Source: Dama dama
Lineage: Eukaryota; Chordata; Mammalia; Artiodactyla; Cervidae
Direction: 5' to 3'
Assembly (NCBI RefSeq): GCF_033118175.1
Contig: NC_083692.1
Coordinates: 12,645,501-12,709,500, forward strand
DNA length: 64,000 nucleotides
In this document: positions 47,955 through 58,062 of the stretch, in pieces
Layout: every line of letters begins with the position of its first letter
How positions within the stretch are numbered: position 1 is the stretch's first letter
Notes under the pieces: model-generated
What the model was told of the DNA's origin: nothing
Databases searched by the model: none
Seen by the model: only the letters and a program-made list of their open reading frames with translations
Position numbers and translations under genes: made by a program

Positions 47955-48647
47955 GCTGCCACGTCAGTAAACAAGGGTGTACTGTGCCCACACCGCACGA
48001 CAGCCACCCCGATGGTGAGCCCTGAGGTGACACAGGATGGAAACAAGGAATGACCACCATCTAGCATCATCAGACTGCCGTTACCCCGGACGGAGCACCC
48101 CGAAGAGACTCAGGATGAGAAAACACACTAAGACGGCCGAGATGCACATCAAAGGAAAGACTTCAGAGAGCCCAGACTTGCCGTGCATACAAAGTGCTAA
48201 ATTCCTTAACTTGAAATGTCTGATTTTATTTGTTGCTGCTTTTGTTCAGTTGCTAAATCATGTCTCTTTTGCAGCCCCATGGACTATAGCTTGCCAGGCT
48301 CCTCTGTCCATGGGATTTCCCAGGCAAGAATACAGCAGTGGGTTACCATTTCCTTCTCCAGGGGATATTCCCAGCCCGGGGATCGAACCCACATCTCCTA
48401 CACTGACAGGCGGATTCTTTACTGCTAAAGCCACCAGGGAAGCTTTCTTTTATTAACAGTAGTCTTTTGTTCTGACTTCCTGGTGGTGTTGCAAAAACTC
48501 CCGTATATCCTGGCTTCCCCTCTTCCTCTTCAAAGCAGTTTTCTCAGCATTATCTAAGAGTCCTGGCTCCTGGTCTTGAAGTTCTAAGAATGTTTGCAGA
48601 ATAAAACACAACTCTCAACTCTTAGGTTATGCATATTTTAGTGTACA
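47955..48647 (+). mobile_element. Endogenous retrovirus LTR inside L2, split by a SINE
   Basis: A plus-strand LTR with the AATAAA signal at 48600-48605, AACTCTCAA four bases later (48610-48618) and the end gtgtaca at 48647. The 5' part includes agactgccgttaccccggac. No internal viral region is recognised. The left boundary is estimated from where L2 similarity stops. Confidence 0.55.
48237..48445 (-). mobile_element. BovA/Bov-tA SINE inside the LTR
   Basis: Antisense copy from gcttttgttcagttgctaaa to taaagccaccagggaagc; a short ttttatt word occurs on both sides. Confidence 0.88.
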
Positions 48648-48962
48648 CTTCTATTGGCGATATCACCATTTGTAATTATAGATCTCACTGGGCTTCCCCA
48701 TCAGGGTGTAAACTTCCTAAAGGCCAGCAACACACATGTCATATTCACCAGCAAGTACTGAGTGAGTGCCAGGCTCCTAGTAAGTGGTCATTTAATATTT
48801 GTTGTATCAATGAATAAACTTGAGTGTTCCAAGTACAACAATATTCTTTCAATGACAATTTCCAGCTTTCTTTCCTCACCCTTAGCCCTTGTTTCCCGCC
48901 TTTGCTCACTTCCTTATTTTCTACCATCTCAAATCCTTTGCAAGTCCTATAGCTCAGGGGTC

Positions 48963-49270
48963 AAGGAGATCCAACCAGTCCATCCTAAAGGAAATCAGTC
49001 CTGAATATTCATTGGAAGGACTGATGCTGAAGCTGAAGCTCCAATTCTTTGGCCACCTGCTGTGAAGAATTGACTCATTTGAAAAGACCCTGATGCTGGG
49101 AAAGATGGAAGGCAGGAGGAGATGGGGATGACAGAGGATGAGATGGTTGGCTGGCATCACTGACTCGATGGCCATGAGTTTGAGCGAGCTCCCGGAGTTG
49201 GTGATGGACAGAGAGGCCTGGCATGCTGTGATCCATGGGATCACAAGGAGTTGGACATGACTGACTGAAC
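48963..49270 (+). mobile_element. BovB LINE, 3' end
   Basis: The last 310 bases of BovB (gatccaaccagtccatccta, atgctgggaaagatggaagg, tggacatgactgactgaacc). The word caagtcct occurs on both sides (48941-48948 and 49271-49278). The left one lies about 14 bases outside the first recognisable BovB sequence. Confidence 0.92.
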
Positions 49271-49343
49271 CAAGTCCTTTGGTGGGTACTGATTTACTAG
49301 ATAAAGACTTCCTGATTTACAGTTTAAAAATGGTTGTGCCTAT

Positions 49344-49883
49344 TGTCTATTTTTTAAAAAAAACACACAATGTGAGCGTTGAGAGTTAGGTTTTATTTGG
49401 GGCAAAAGAAGACTGCAGTCTGGGAGAACACATTTCAGTTGACTCTGAGAAACTGTTCCAAAGAGGCGGGGGGCAGGTCAGTATGTATGTGATTTTGATG
49501 AAGGGGGAATACATGTGATCAAGCACATATTTTTTGCAGAATATTTCTGCTAGTTGTGATGAGCAATAGGCACCAAGAAAGATTTTAGTGCTTTGTTAAA
49601 TATGAGGAAATGTAAGAGCTGGGTTCATAAAATTGGCTCCTAAAAATATCTGTCTGAAGACCTGTTCTGCCAGGGCTTCCCCCGGGCACAGAGTGCCTCA
49701 GTTCTGCTCTCCCCCCTGAACTCCTTCAGGGGGTGTTGAAAATCAGCAGCTGCAGCAGCGCATGGGTTAAGCCTTGCAGAGGTAGATGGCAAGTGCCAAA
49801 GACAAGCACCAATCTGTAGTTAACACCATCTTAATTTGAAAATGTTTCTCTTCTATAGACTTTTTTTTCTTCTCTCTGTTACA
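49344..49883 (-). mobile_element. Endogenous retrovirus LTR
   Basis: On the minus strand: a possible start tgtaacagagagaag (at 49883), AATAAA at 49392-49397, AACTCTCAA at 49379-49387 after four bases, and the end near 49344. It is not interrupted by a SINE. I recognise no flanking viral genes. Confidence 0.55.
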
Positions 49884-50909
49884 GATGCTCATTCTGCTCA
49901 CACTTGGACAGGGTTGGGTGCAGTACAAATTTAAACAGGTTTCTCCCCCTGTCCTTGCACTAAGGGTAGATCTAGCCCAAGTGGGTGTGGTAGAGCTGCC
50001 CAGGAAATGTGAGCTTTAAAATCGACAAGGAGTGTCTGTGGTAATATGACCCCAGAAGTATCATAGGCCCCTGCAGTGCTGGGCAGAGTTGTGGGAGCTG
50101 GCTTAGATGCTGTTTCTTTCTATGACTTCTTTCCATGCAAACTGAGAGACAGTACAGAGAAAAAGAGGCTGTTCCCGAGTAGCTGGCAGCCACAGCAGGA
50201 CTGCAGCTGAGTTCATTGAAGAATAAATCTCCCTAGGTTTCATTTCTGCAGGATGTGCTATAGGAGGGGAGTGGCGGGGGGTGGATCAGGGGAAAGATCT
50301 CTACAGGCAGTTTGAGGAAGGGCCCGCATTTGGTCTGCATGAAATACCAGTCTTAAACCAAAGACTTCATGTTAATATAAAGGAATTTCAGTCTCTCGCT
50401 GTTACCACTGCTCTGAATTCACACTGGCAGAGTGTGTGGAGCTCCTGGTGAGGTGAGGATCATGCTAAATAAGAAGTGAGAGGGGAAGATCCACAGTCTA
50501 AGAGGATGTCTCCCCCAGCCCACCTGGCTCACGGTTCTCTAGTGCTTTACCAAGGTAAAGTGAGAACTCAGGGACTGTAGCGTACAATATTGGATCAATT
50601 TCATGCTTATGTCAATTCATGTCATGGGAAAAAAACAAGTCCAATCATTCTGGGGTGAATTTTGTTTGTTTTTTATTACATCTGGACTTTAAGGAACTTA
50701 AATCTCATAGGGTCTGAGGATATAGGAATACTCATTTGGATGGAAGGGGATGCTGTGTCAACCATCTGATATGTTACCGACTCCTTCTGTGTTGAATAAT
50801 AATTAATAGCAATGCAATTAATAATATTTTAATAGTAAATTTAACTATAAATGTGCAAGTTAATTTTTAAAAATAAACCTGAGATAGATAAAGTCTTATC
50901 ATGACATTA
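49884..50909. other. Single-copy stretch
   Basis: No gene or element recognised. A 45-codon frame starts at 49885 just after a splice-acceptor-like tract, but that tract abuts the LTR edge, so I do not call an exon. Confidence 0.4.
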
Positions 50910-51300
50910 AACCAGAAACCATAGAAGAAAATAGTAATAGATCCTCAACAATTTTCACAGAAGACAGATAGTCAAAATTAAAAATACTGATTAAAAACTG
51001 GGAAAGTTATTTGCAATACACAAAAGAATATTATTAGTAAAAATAAATGTAAATTTATTAACCAACATATTGTAATAAGCTTAATTAGCTTACTAACAAC
51101 CTCACGAAGAACATGATACACTTAGATTAGCTTTACAGATTAGGAAACTGAGGTTCAGAGAAGTTAAAAGAGTTATCCAGAGCATGAGCTTATAAATTGT
51201 AGAAATGGGATATAATGAGCTTTTACAAATAAAAAGAAAAAGCAAACATCCCACTAGAGAAATGGGAGGAGATCTTCTTTGAAAACAACAGAAATGAACA
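50910..51300 (+). mobile_element. Old L1 ORF2 fragment split by a MIR
   Basis: L1 words at 50910-51055 (aaccagaaaccatagaagaa, aaaaactgggaaagttattt) continue at 51208-51300 (gagcttttacaaataaaaag, cactagagaaatgggaggag). The MIR between them is at 51060-51207. Confidence 0.55.
51060..51207 (-). mobile_element. MIR SINE inside old L1
   Basis: Reversed MIR core: tacagattaggaaactgagg followed by ttcagagaagttaaaagagt. Confidence 0.65.
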
Positions 51301-52204
51301 AAAGACTATAGTGCTTTTTATTTTTACCATTATCACAAGAAAGAGTGAGTTTCTTTCCAGGAAACACTTTGAATGGACTTTATGGTTGAAAAGATAATCC
51401 CTCTTGATTCAGCCTAACTGAAAAGTTTAGGTAAAAGATTCAGGTTGCCTTGCATTTCAACTAACAAGAATGTAGGATTTCTGGGAAGACTGAAGGATCT
51501 GGAACTCTGAGAAGGAAAGACTTCTAAGGGACTCCTCAGGGACACTGAGAAGGAAAGAAGAATCCAAGATTTGAGAAGAAGCTTGTGCAAGGGCTGAGCA
51601 GACGCAGGAAGGCAGAGGAGGTCTCCCCTTGGTGGGCAGGAGCAAGACCTTTGGGAACAGAGAAGTCTGATCCTTGGTTCTAATTTATTGGCTAGCTTAT
51701 ATTTGTAAGCCCCTATGATCTTCTAATTTCCCTAAACATTTACAGCTCACACAGGCTTACGTTAAGACTATGTTTCAAACTGCAAAGGAGGAGTGGTGTC
51801 CAGTGTCAGGGACAGCGGTGTTGAGCAGGCTGGAGGCTCAGAGGATGAGCTAAGAGGACATCCAACTTCACCGTATGCTGAATCCTCAGAAACTGTGATT
51901 CATAGGATGTGGGGAGGGAGACTGGCCAGTGGCTGGGAAGTGTCAGAAGTGCGGTGGTTGGGAACATCCAGGCGGCTCATGTCTGAGCTCCATGGGCAGA
52001 GAGCATATAGAGCAAATGCTTAGGTAAATACCAATAGTGATCTGCTCAGAAAAAGCGATTCAACATCCTTGACTATCAAAAAAATAAAAACTTAATATGA
52101 GAAATGTCTGCAGATGAGACTAAAGATCTTTTAAAATATGGATAATAAACCTGGGTACACTGTTAGCTAGAACACTTCCAGAACTATGGCTCAAAAATGA
52201 GCTA
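51301..52204. other. Single-copy stretch
   Basis: No element recognised. A frame at 51793-52023 has no family resemblance. Confidence 0.4.
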
Positions 52205-52305
52205 TGAATGGATACATGTATATGGATAACTGAGTCCCTTTGCTGTCCACCTAAAACTGTCACAACACTGTTAACCAGCTATACCCCAATATAAAATAAA
52301 ATGAT
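52205..52305 (+). mobile_element. L1 3' end
   Basis: The last 100 bases of an L1: gaatggatacatgtatatgg, gtccctttgctgtccaccta, ataccccaatataaaataaa. Confidence 0.7.
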
Positions 52306-52589
52306 TTTTAGAAACCAGAAAAAGATCAGACACACACACAAAAAGAGACAAGCAGACACTATTCAGGTATTCTTGAAAGAAAAAAAAAAAGAGACCTAAA
52401 TCAGATCAAACCATCAAAGGGAGCCTCTAGATCAAATTGCTAGTTTTCAGGAAATATGAGAGGCAAATGACATGCAAGGAAATATGAGGGGTTAAATGAC
52501 AACACAAGGAAGCAATCATCCAAATCTAAAATTCAAGAAACTCTACCAAGGAAATTGCTTAAACAAAACAAAACAAAACAATTCACTAA

Positions 52590-52860
52590 GGGAAAAAAAG
52601 AGATTGGGAGAATTTATAAATTAGAAGAAACTTAAGAGACATAGGAGAACCAAGTGAAGGTGTCGACACTGTTTAGAAGTTAATTCAAACAAATGAAGAT
52701 TAAAAAATCATTTTGGAGACAATCAGGGAAATCTAAACACTGGATACTTGGTGATATTACAGAACTATCAATTTTATAGATGTGATGATGGGATATGGCT
52801 ATGTTTTTAAGTAATTTGTTATCTTTTAAAGAAACAAACAAATATTCATGGATGAAATGA
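52590..52860 (+). repeat. Ancient dispersed repeat, family not certain
   Basis: The phrases ttggagacaatcagggaaat, ggatacttggtgatattaca and gatgggatatggctatgttt belong to a widespread old mammalian repeat, possibly an L1M 3' end. Confidence 0.4.
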
Positions 52861-53049
52861 ACAAAAAAATGAGCTATGAGAATACAAATACTCCAACTGT
52901 TAAGGCAGGTGCAGCCCTGGAGCTAGTCAGCCTTGCTGAGAACACCTTTCCCTCTTTACCCTCAGACCATCCAAATACTATCATTTCCTCTCTGTGCTAT
53001 TATTTTAAAATGATGGGAAGTACCAGGTGAGTGTCTGAGTGCTATAAAT

Positions 53050-53225
53050 ATACTAGAGTGGCTTGGCAATACAGATCAACAGCTTAAACACACATACAGT
53101 TAGACTTGGCAATTCTATTTCTAGAAACCCAGAGAAATTTACTGGAAAATGCACAAAGACATATTTCAATATGTATATTACAGCACTGATTGCAAAAACA
53201 GTCAAAAAGCAGAAAGTGTGTTAAT
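53050..53225 (+). mobile_element. Old L1 ORF2 C-terminal fragment
   Basis: Words agacttggcaattctatttc and tattacagcactgattgcaa correspond to the tail of L1 ORF2. Confidence 0.5.
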
Positions 53226-53286
53226 CTATTTTCTCTTGAAATTCATTTATTCGGGGACTGTACAGTGTAACAGTAGACATCCTCTC

Positions 53287-53592
53287 AGGGCATCCCTTGT
53301 GACTGAGTGGTAAAGAATCTGTCTGCCAATGCAAGAGACATGGGTTCGATCCCTAGTCCAGGAAGATCCCATATGCCTTGGAGCAACTAAGCCCATGCAA
53401 CGCAACTATTGAGCGTGTGCTCTAGAACCTGGGGACCACAACTACTAAAGCCTGAGCATCCTAGATCTTTGCCCTACAACAAGAGAAGCCACTGAAATTA
53501 GAAGCTTGCACACTACAACTAGAGAGCAGCCCCCACCCACCACAGAGAAAAGACTCAGCACAGCCAAAAATTATTAATTCATTTTAAAAGAA
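53287..53592 (+). mobile_element. CHR-type tRNA SINE, full length
   Basis: tRNA head gggcatcccttgtgactgag with B box gggttcgatccctagtccag, the accacaactactaaagcctg body and an A-rich tail. It is not interrupted, unlike the copies at 2426, 27045 and 54264. Confidence 0.85.
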
Positions 53593-53707
53593 AACATGAA
53601 GGCAATCTATGTGTACTGGTCTGATGCTACATATATAGTGACAAAAAGCAATGTAGTAGCCAAAAAAATGCAGTATAATATTTATAGCATAAATTACTAA
53701 AAGTTTT

Positions 53708-53903
53708 ATGGCTTACCTGATAGCTCAGTTGATAAAGAATCTGCCTGCAATGCAGGAGACCCAAGTTTGATCCCTAGGTTGGGAAGATCCCCTGGAGAAG
53801 GGAGAGGTTACCTAATTCAGTATTCTGGCCTGGAAAATTCCATGGACTGTGTAGTCCATGGGGTTGCAAAGAGTTGGACACAACTGAGTGGCTTTCACTT
53901 TCA
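53708..53903 (+). mobile_element. Bov-tA SINE
   Basis: Sense copy from atggcttacctgatagctca to the tail actgagtggctttcactttc. Confidence 0.9.
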
Positions 53904-54035
53904 ATTAAAGTTAAAATATAAGCATTGAGAGTTTATCAAAGAAAGGTGAAAACAATAAAGATTTTTATTTTGGAAAGAAAAGATTTACTGCAATTTCAAA
54001 AAGTCAGTAAATACCAAAAGATATAATTTTTTGGA

Positions 54036-54095
54036 AATTTATTTATTTTAATTGGAGGCTAATTACTTTACAATATTGTAGTGGTTTTTTCAACA
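54036..54095 (-). mobile_element. Ruminant L1 3' end stub
   Basis: The sequence ttattttaattggaggctaa followed by caatattgtagtggtttt is the reversed ruminant L1 end, about 60 bases. Confidence 0.7.
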
Positions 54096-54263
54096 GAATA
54101 AGATATGACAGTCAAGGTCTGTTGTATATTCCAGGCAGACAATGGATTCAGCCTTTCATATTGGCGTCTAGTGTCGCGTTTTTCCGCCTCGGGGTGTCAT
54201 GTGTACTCCTCACAAGCAAGAGAGAGAAGCCAGCTTGCCATAACCCCTGTGAGAGATTAGAGG

Positions 54264-54690
54264 GACTTCCCTGACTGTGGCTAAGAGTCCACCTGGCAAT
54301 GTATGTGTGTACTCAGTCGCTCAGTCACGTCCAGGTCTTTGCGACCCCCTGGACTATAGCCCACCAGGCTCCTCTCTTTGTGGGATTCTCCATACTAGAA
54401 TATTGGAGTGGATTGTCATTTCCTTTGCCAGGGGATCTTCCTACGTCTCCTGCATTGGCAGGCAGATTCTTTACCACTGAGCCATCTTGTGAAGCTACTT
54501 GCAATGTTGGGAATGCTGGTTCAATCCCTGGCACTAAGGTTCCACAGATCAACTAAGCCCTCATACTGCAACTACTGAGCCCACACACCACAACTAGAGA
54601 GTCAGTGTGCTGCAACAAAAGATTGAACATGATGCAACGAAGATTCCGAGTGCCATAGCTAAAACCCAACACAGTCATATAAATAAATGT
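54264..54690 (+). mobile_element. CHR-type tRNA SINE, split by a BovA insertion
   Basis: The head at 54264-54302 (gggacttccctgactgtggc) and the body at 54508-54690 (ctgcaactactgagcccaca, ataaataaatgtt tail) are separated by an inverted BovA. The words ctggcaatgt (54293-54302) and cttgcaatgt (54498-54507) form the target duplication. Confidence 0.8.
54303..54497 (-). mobile_element. BovA SINE nested in CHR SINE
   Basis: Antisense copy from gtgtgtactcagtcgctcag to gccatcttgtgaagc, with a deletion in the B-box region. Confidence 0.88.
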
Positions 54691-55361
54691 TAAAGAGATG
54701 ACACAGTTCGACCAGACACGCAAGTGCAGTATTGCTTTGGAGTCAGGAATGCTGGGGGGAAACACACCTCTCTATTTCCAACTTAATTAGAGAAGTCTTC
54801 AGAATGAGCTTTGAGAATTGCTAAGCCAGCATCTTGCAAGAATTCTATTCATCTCTCAGTAATTTTCCCCTTTCATAGGATTAAAGAACTAATTTAATAT
54901 GATTGCTGAACAGATTTTTATCTGGCTTGAGGCTATGCCAACATTTGAATAATATATATTGCATACATATAATGAGCAGGTTTTTGTTTCTCTTGTCTTC
55001 TGCCAAAACCCCAAACATTGACAACAGAGATATAAAATGTGATGAAAACAAAGACAAGTTATCTGGAGACTGAAAAGGCAGCCAGTCTTCTAGAGAAAGA
55101 GATAAGCATGCTTCGTTACATCCTAAGCTATTAGTGAAACACTTCTATGCAAATGTATTGAGCATCCTCTATGTAGAAGGCATTCTTGAGACTATCAAGG
55201 AATACACAGATAAATACATAACTGTGGGGTAGAGAGGCTTGTAGACTATAGAGGAGAACAGATATAACATACAAGTCAAAGGTTATGTTCTACAGTTTGT
55301 CCTGCAGAAACAGTAGGGTTCTTTGTTATAAGTGTATCATGTCCTACCTGAAACCAAACAA
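54691..55361. other. Single-copy stretch
   Basis: Nothing recognised. Confidence 0.4.
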
Positions 55362-56437
55362 GTTTCTTTTTTTTTTAACTATTATTATTATTATTTTTTT
55401 TACTAGTTGGAGGCTAGTTACTTCACAACATTTCAGTGGGTTTTGTCATACATTGATATGAATCAGCCATAGATTTACACGTATTCCCCATCCCGATCCC
55501 CCTCCCACCTCCCTCTCCACCCGATTCCTCTGGGTCTTCCCAGTGCACCAGGCCCGAGCACTTGTCTCATGCATCCAACCTGGGCTGGTGATCTGTTTCA
55601 CCATAGATAGTATACATGCTGTTCTTTCAAAACATCCCACCCTCACCTTCTCCCACAGAGTTCAAAAGTCTGTTCTGTACTTCTGTGTCTCTTTTTCTGT
55701 TTTGCATATAGGGTTATCGTTACAATCTTTCTAAATTCCATATATATGTGTTAGTATGCTGTAATGTTCTTTATCTTTCTGGCTTACTTCACTCTGTATA
55801 ATGGACTCCAGTTTCATCCATCTCATTAGAACTGATTCAAATGAATTCTTTTTAATGGCTGAGTAATATTCCATTGTGTATATGTACCACAGCTTCCTTA
55901 TCCATTCATCTGCTGATGGGCATCTAGGTTGCTTCCATGTCCTGGCTGTTATAAACAGTGCTGCGATGAACATTGGGGTGCACGTGTCTCTTTCAGATCT
56001 GGTTTCCTCGGTGTGTATGCCCAGGAGTGGGATTGCTGGGTCATATGGCAATTCTATTTCCAGTTTTTTAAGGCATCTCCACACTGTTCTCCATAGTGGC
56101 TGTACTAGTTTGCATTCCCACCAACAGTGTAAGAGGGTTCCCTTTTCTCCACACCCTCTCCAGCATTTATTGCTTGTATACTTTTGGATAGCAGCCATCC
56201 TGACTGGCGTGTAATGGTACCTCATTGTGGTTTTGATTTGCATTTCTCTAATAATGAGTGATGTTGAGCATCTTTTCATGTGTTTGTTAGCCATCTGTAT
56301 GTCTTCTTTGGAGAAATGTCTGTTTAGTTCTTTGGCCCATTTTTTGATTGGGTCATTTATTTTTCTGGAATTGAGCTGCAGCAGTTGCTTGTATATTTTT
56401 GAGATTAATCCTTTCATCTTGAATTTCCTGAATGGAC
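55362..56437 (-). mobile_element. Young ruminant L1, 5'-truncated
   Basis: A 1.1-kb L1 3' portion on the minus strand: T-rich left edge (A tail), 3' UTR at about 55400-55730, then the ORF2 C-terminus. It is very similar to the L1 at 58946-59831 over their shared length, so both are recent. The 5' edge abuts a GC-rich segment of unknown origin. Confidence 0.85.
55731..56437 (-). pseudogene. L1 ORF2 C-terminal fragment, frame open
   Basis: About 235 codons of the L1 ORF2 protein C-terminus, open without a stop to its natural end. It contains the cysteine-bearing GCGEKGTLLHCWWECK stretch, the PYDPAIPLLGIH block and EYYSAIKKN. The endonuclease and reverse transcriptase domains are missing because of 5' truncation, so it cannot act. 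The open frame shows the insertion is young. The upstream codons before about 56437 belong to the neighbouring segment and are not L1. Confidence 0.85.
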
Positions 56438-57143
56438 TGATACTCCCCGCCACTTTTTACTTCCCAAGGTCGTGTCTCATTTCAAAGGAGAGCTGCCATA
56501 TACTGAAGGCTTCAGGGTTTGGCCTGGTTTTCATGTTGCCTTCCTCTCATTCTCTCTGTGTTGATTCAGTGGGGTTGGAACCTGTTCCACTGACTTTGGA
56601 AGGATATCAATGTTTGTCACTGACCTTGAACCATGACCGCCATGAGCCTACAGAGGGCATTTGTCAGATTGGAGACAAGAGCCTCCTGCATGTGGACATA
56701 GCCGTGCACCAAGGGCAGAATGGAAGTCAGATCGTAGTTGCACACCTCTCCAGGAGGCTCCTTGGCACAGGAACAACCAGCACAACCATTCATGGGGCTC
56801 CTGCCGTGGGCACTGCCTCTCACGGAGCTTCCCTCTTCTGCTCTTTCTGTAGTTCAAAGTCAAGTGTTGTGGACCTGCTCAGTCCTCACAGACCCCCCTC
56901 CTCTTTGGAGGGGCAAGTAGTGCTTCTGGATCCCTTTCACATCAGAGGCCATGGGGAGTCTGTATCGTGATCTTCAGTCTTGGGCTCATCAATCCAGGTA
57001 GCAGTGAGCTAGATGCTGGGACAGAGGCAGCTAGATCCTGGGACAGAGGCTGCTTGCAGGTGGGCACTAAAACCCATGAGTACACAGATAGCTCTGTTGC
57101 CAGAGTGGGAGCTTAAGGACAGACTAAGCACATCCCAAGTTTA
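56438..57143. other. GC-rich segment of unknown origin next to L1
   Basis: About 0.7 kb, clearly richer in G and C than its surroundings, and not recognisable as a ruminant repeat. The plus strand is open from the L1 edge to 56970 (about 170 codons here). On the minus strand a start in good context (ccccatggcc at about 56953) leads into a frame that breaks after about 30 codons, and a second frame (56617-56823) reads MNGCAGCSCAKEPPGEVCNY from an internal Met. It may be a processed pseudogene or the 5' part of an L1/mRNA chimera read on the minus strand. I do not recognise the source gene. Confidence 0.35.
57007..57050. repeat. 22-base tandem duplication
   Basis: The unit starting agctagatgctgggacagag occurs twice in direct succession (57007-57028 and 57029-57050) with one difference. 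Confidence 0.85.
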
Positions 57144-57287
57144 TTATCTGCCTATAGGATCAGCACCTGTACCTGACTCCTACTGCAGTCTAGTAAAAAT
57201 ACTCTCAGAGCAAAGTACTTATTTATTCTGCCAATGTGAAACACGAGCTAAATGTTGAAAGTAATTCATGTTCAATACACCTTGATT

Positions 57288-57516
57288 GGGAATTCCCAGG
57301 TGGTGCAATGGTGAAGAATTCACCTGCCAATGCAGGAGATGCAAGAGATGAAAGAGAAGCAGGTTCAATCTCTGGGTTGGGAAGATCCCCTGAGAAGAAA
57401 ATGGCAACCCACTCCCAGTATTCCTGTCTGGAGAATTCCGGGAATAGAAAGGAGTCTGGCAGGATACAGTTCATGGGGTAGCAAAGAGTCGGATGTGACT
57501 GAGCAAGCAAGAAAAG
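57288..57516 (+). mobile_element. Bov-tA SINE with target duplication
   Basis: Sense copy flanked by the exact duplication accttgatt (57279-57287 and 57517-57525). The tail is A-rich (gagcaagcaagaaaag). Confidence 0.92.
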
Positions 57517-57639
57517 ACCTTGATTAAGGTATGCGGTTTGCAACTGCCTAGCTCTAAAAAGACAAACGAAAGCAATATCCCATCACCACACCTCCATGAT
57601 TTATATCCTACTATCTAACTTTCTCAACAATGCAACATC

Positions 57640-58062
57640 AACATTTTAGGAATCAGTGAACTAAAAAGGACTGGAATGGGTGAATTTAACTCAGATGACC
57701 ATTATATCTACTACAGTGGGCAAGAATCCCTTAGAAGAAATGGAGCAGTCATCATGGACAACAATAGAGTCCAAAATGCAGAACTTGGATGCAATCTCAA
57801 AAATGACAGAATGATCTCTGTTCATTTCCAAGGCAAACCATGCAATATCATGGTAATCCAAGCCTATGCCCCAACTAGTAATGCTGAAGAAGCTGAAGTA
57901 GAATGGTTCTATGAAGACCTACAAGACCTTTTAGAACTAACACCCAAAAAAGATGTCCTTTTCATTATAGGGGACTGGAATGCAAAAGTAGGAAGTCAAG
58001 AAACACCTGGAGTACAGGCAAATTTGGCCTTGGAGTATGGAATGAAGCAGGGCAAAGGCTAA
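57640..58062 (+). pseudogene. BovB endonuclease domain fragment
   Basis: An APE-type endonuclease N-terminal part. The frame is already open before the first Met (57676) and reads NILGISELKRTGMGEF, then the block GDWNAKVG (residues 99-106 from that Met). The frame is lost after QETPGV by a one-base change near 58015 and stops at 58062. The missing part continues in another frame, where GADCGSDHELLIAKFR, including the conserved Ser-Asp-His (58248-58256), can be read. It would have nicked target DNA to start reverse transcription; this copy cannot. Confidence 0.85.

Larger units (their letters stand above)
47530..48830 (+). mobile_element. L2 LINE 3' region, split by an LTR
   Basis: L2 coding-end sequence at 47530-47950 (ggcaaggcccttcatgatgt, ccttctgagagagacctacc) continues after the LTR with the L2 3' end at 48650-48830 (gatatcaccatttgtaatta, tgtaaacttcctaaaggcca, taatatttgttgtatcaatg). 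It is old and non-functional. Confidence 0.65.

Noticed and set aside
49861..49884. Strong splice-acceptor-like tract (pyrimidines then ttacag) followed by an open frame
   Set aside because: It coincides with the likely 5' edge of an antisense LTR, and the frame after it is only 45 codons with a weak donor.
56227..56970. 247-codon open frame on the plus strand as a gene
   Set aside because: Its first third is antisense to L1 ORF2, so it crosses a repeat boundary. Only the GC-rich remainder is unexplained and is reported separately.
359..57516. Many tRNA-like A and B boxes
   Set aside because: Each lies at the head of a Bov-tA or CHR SINE. None folds into an intact tRNA gene by inspection, so no tRNA is called.
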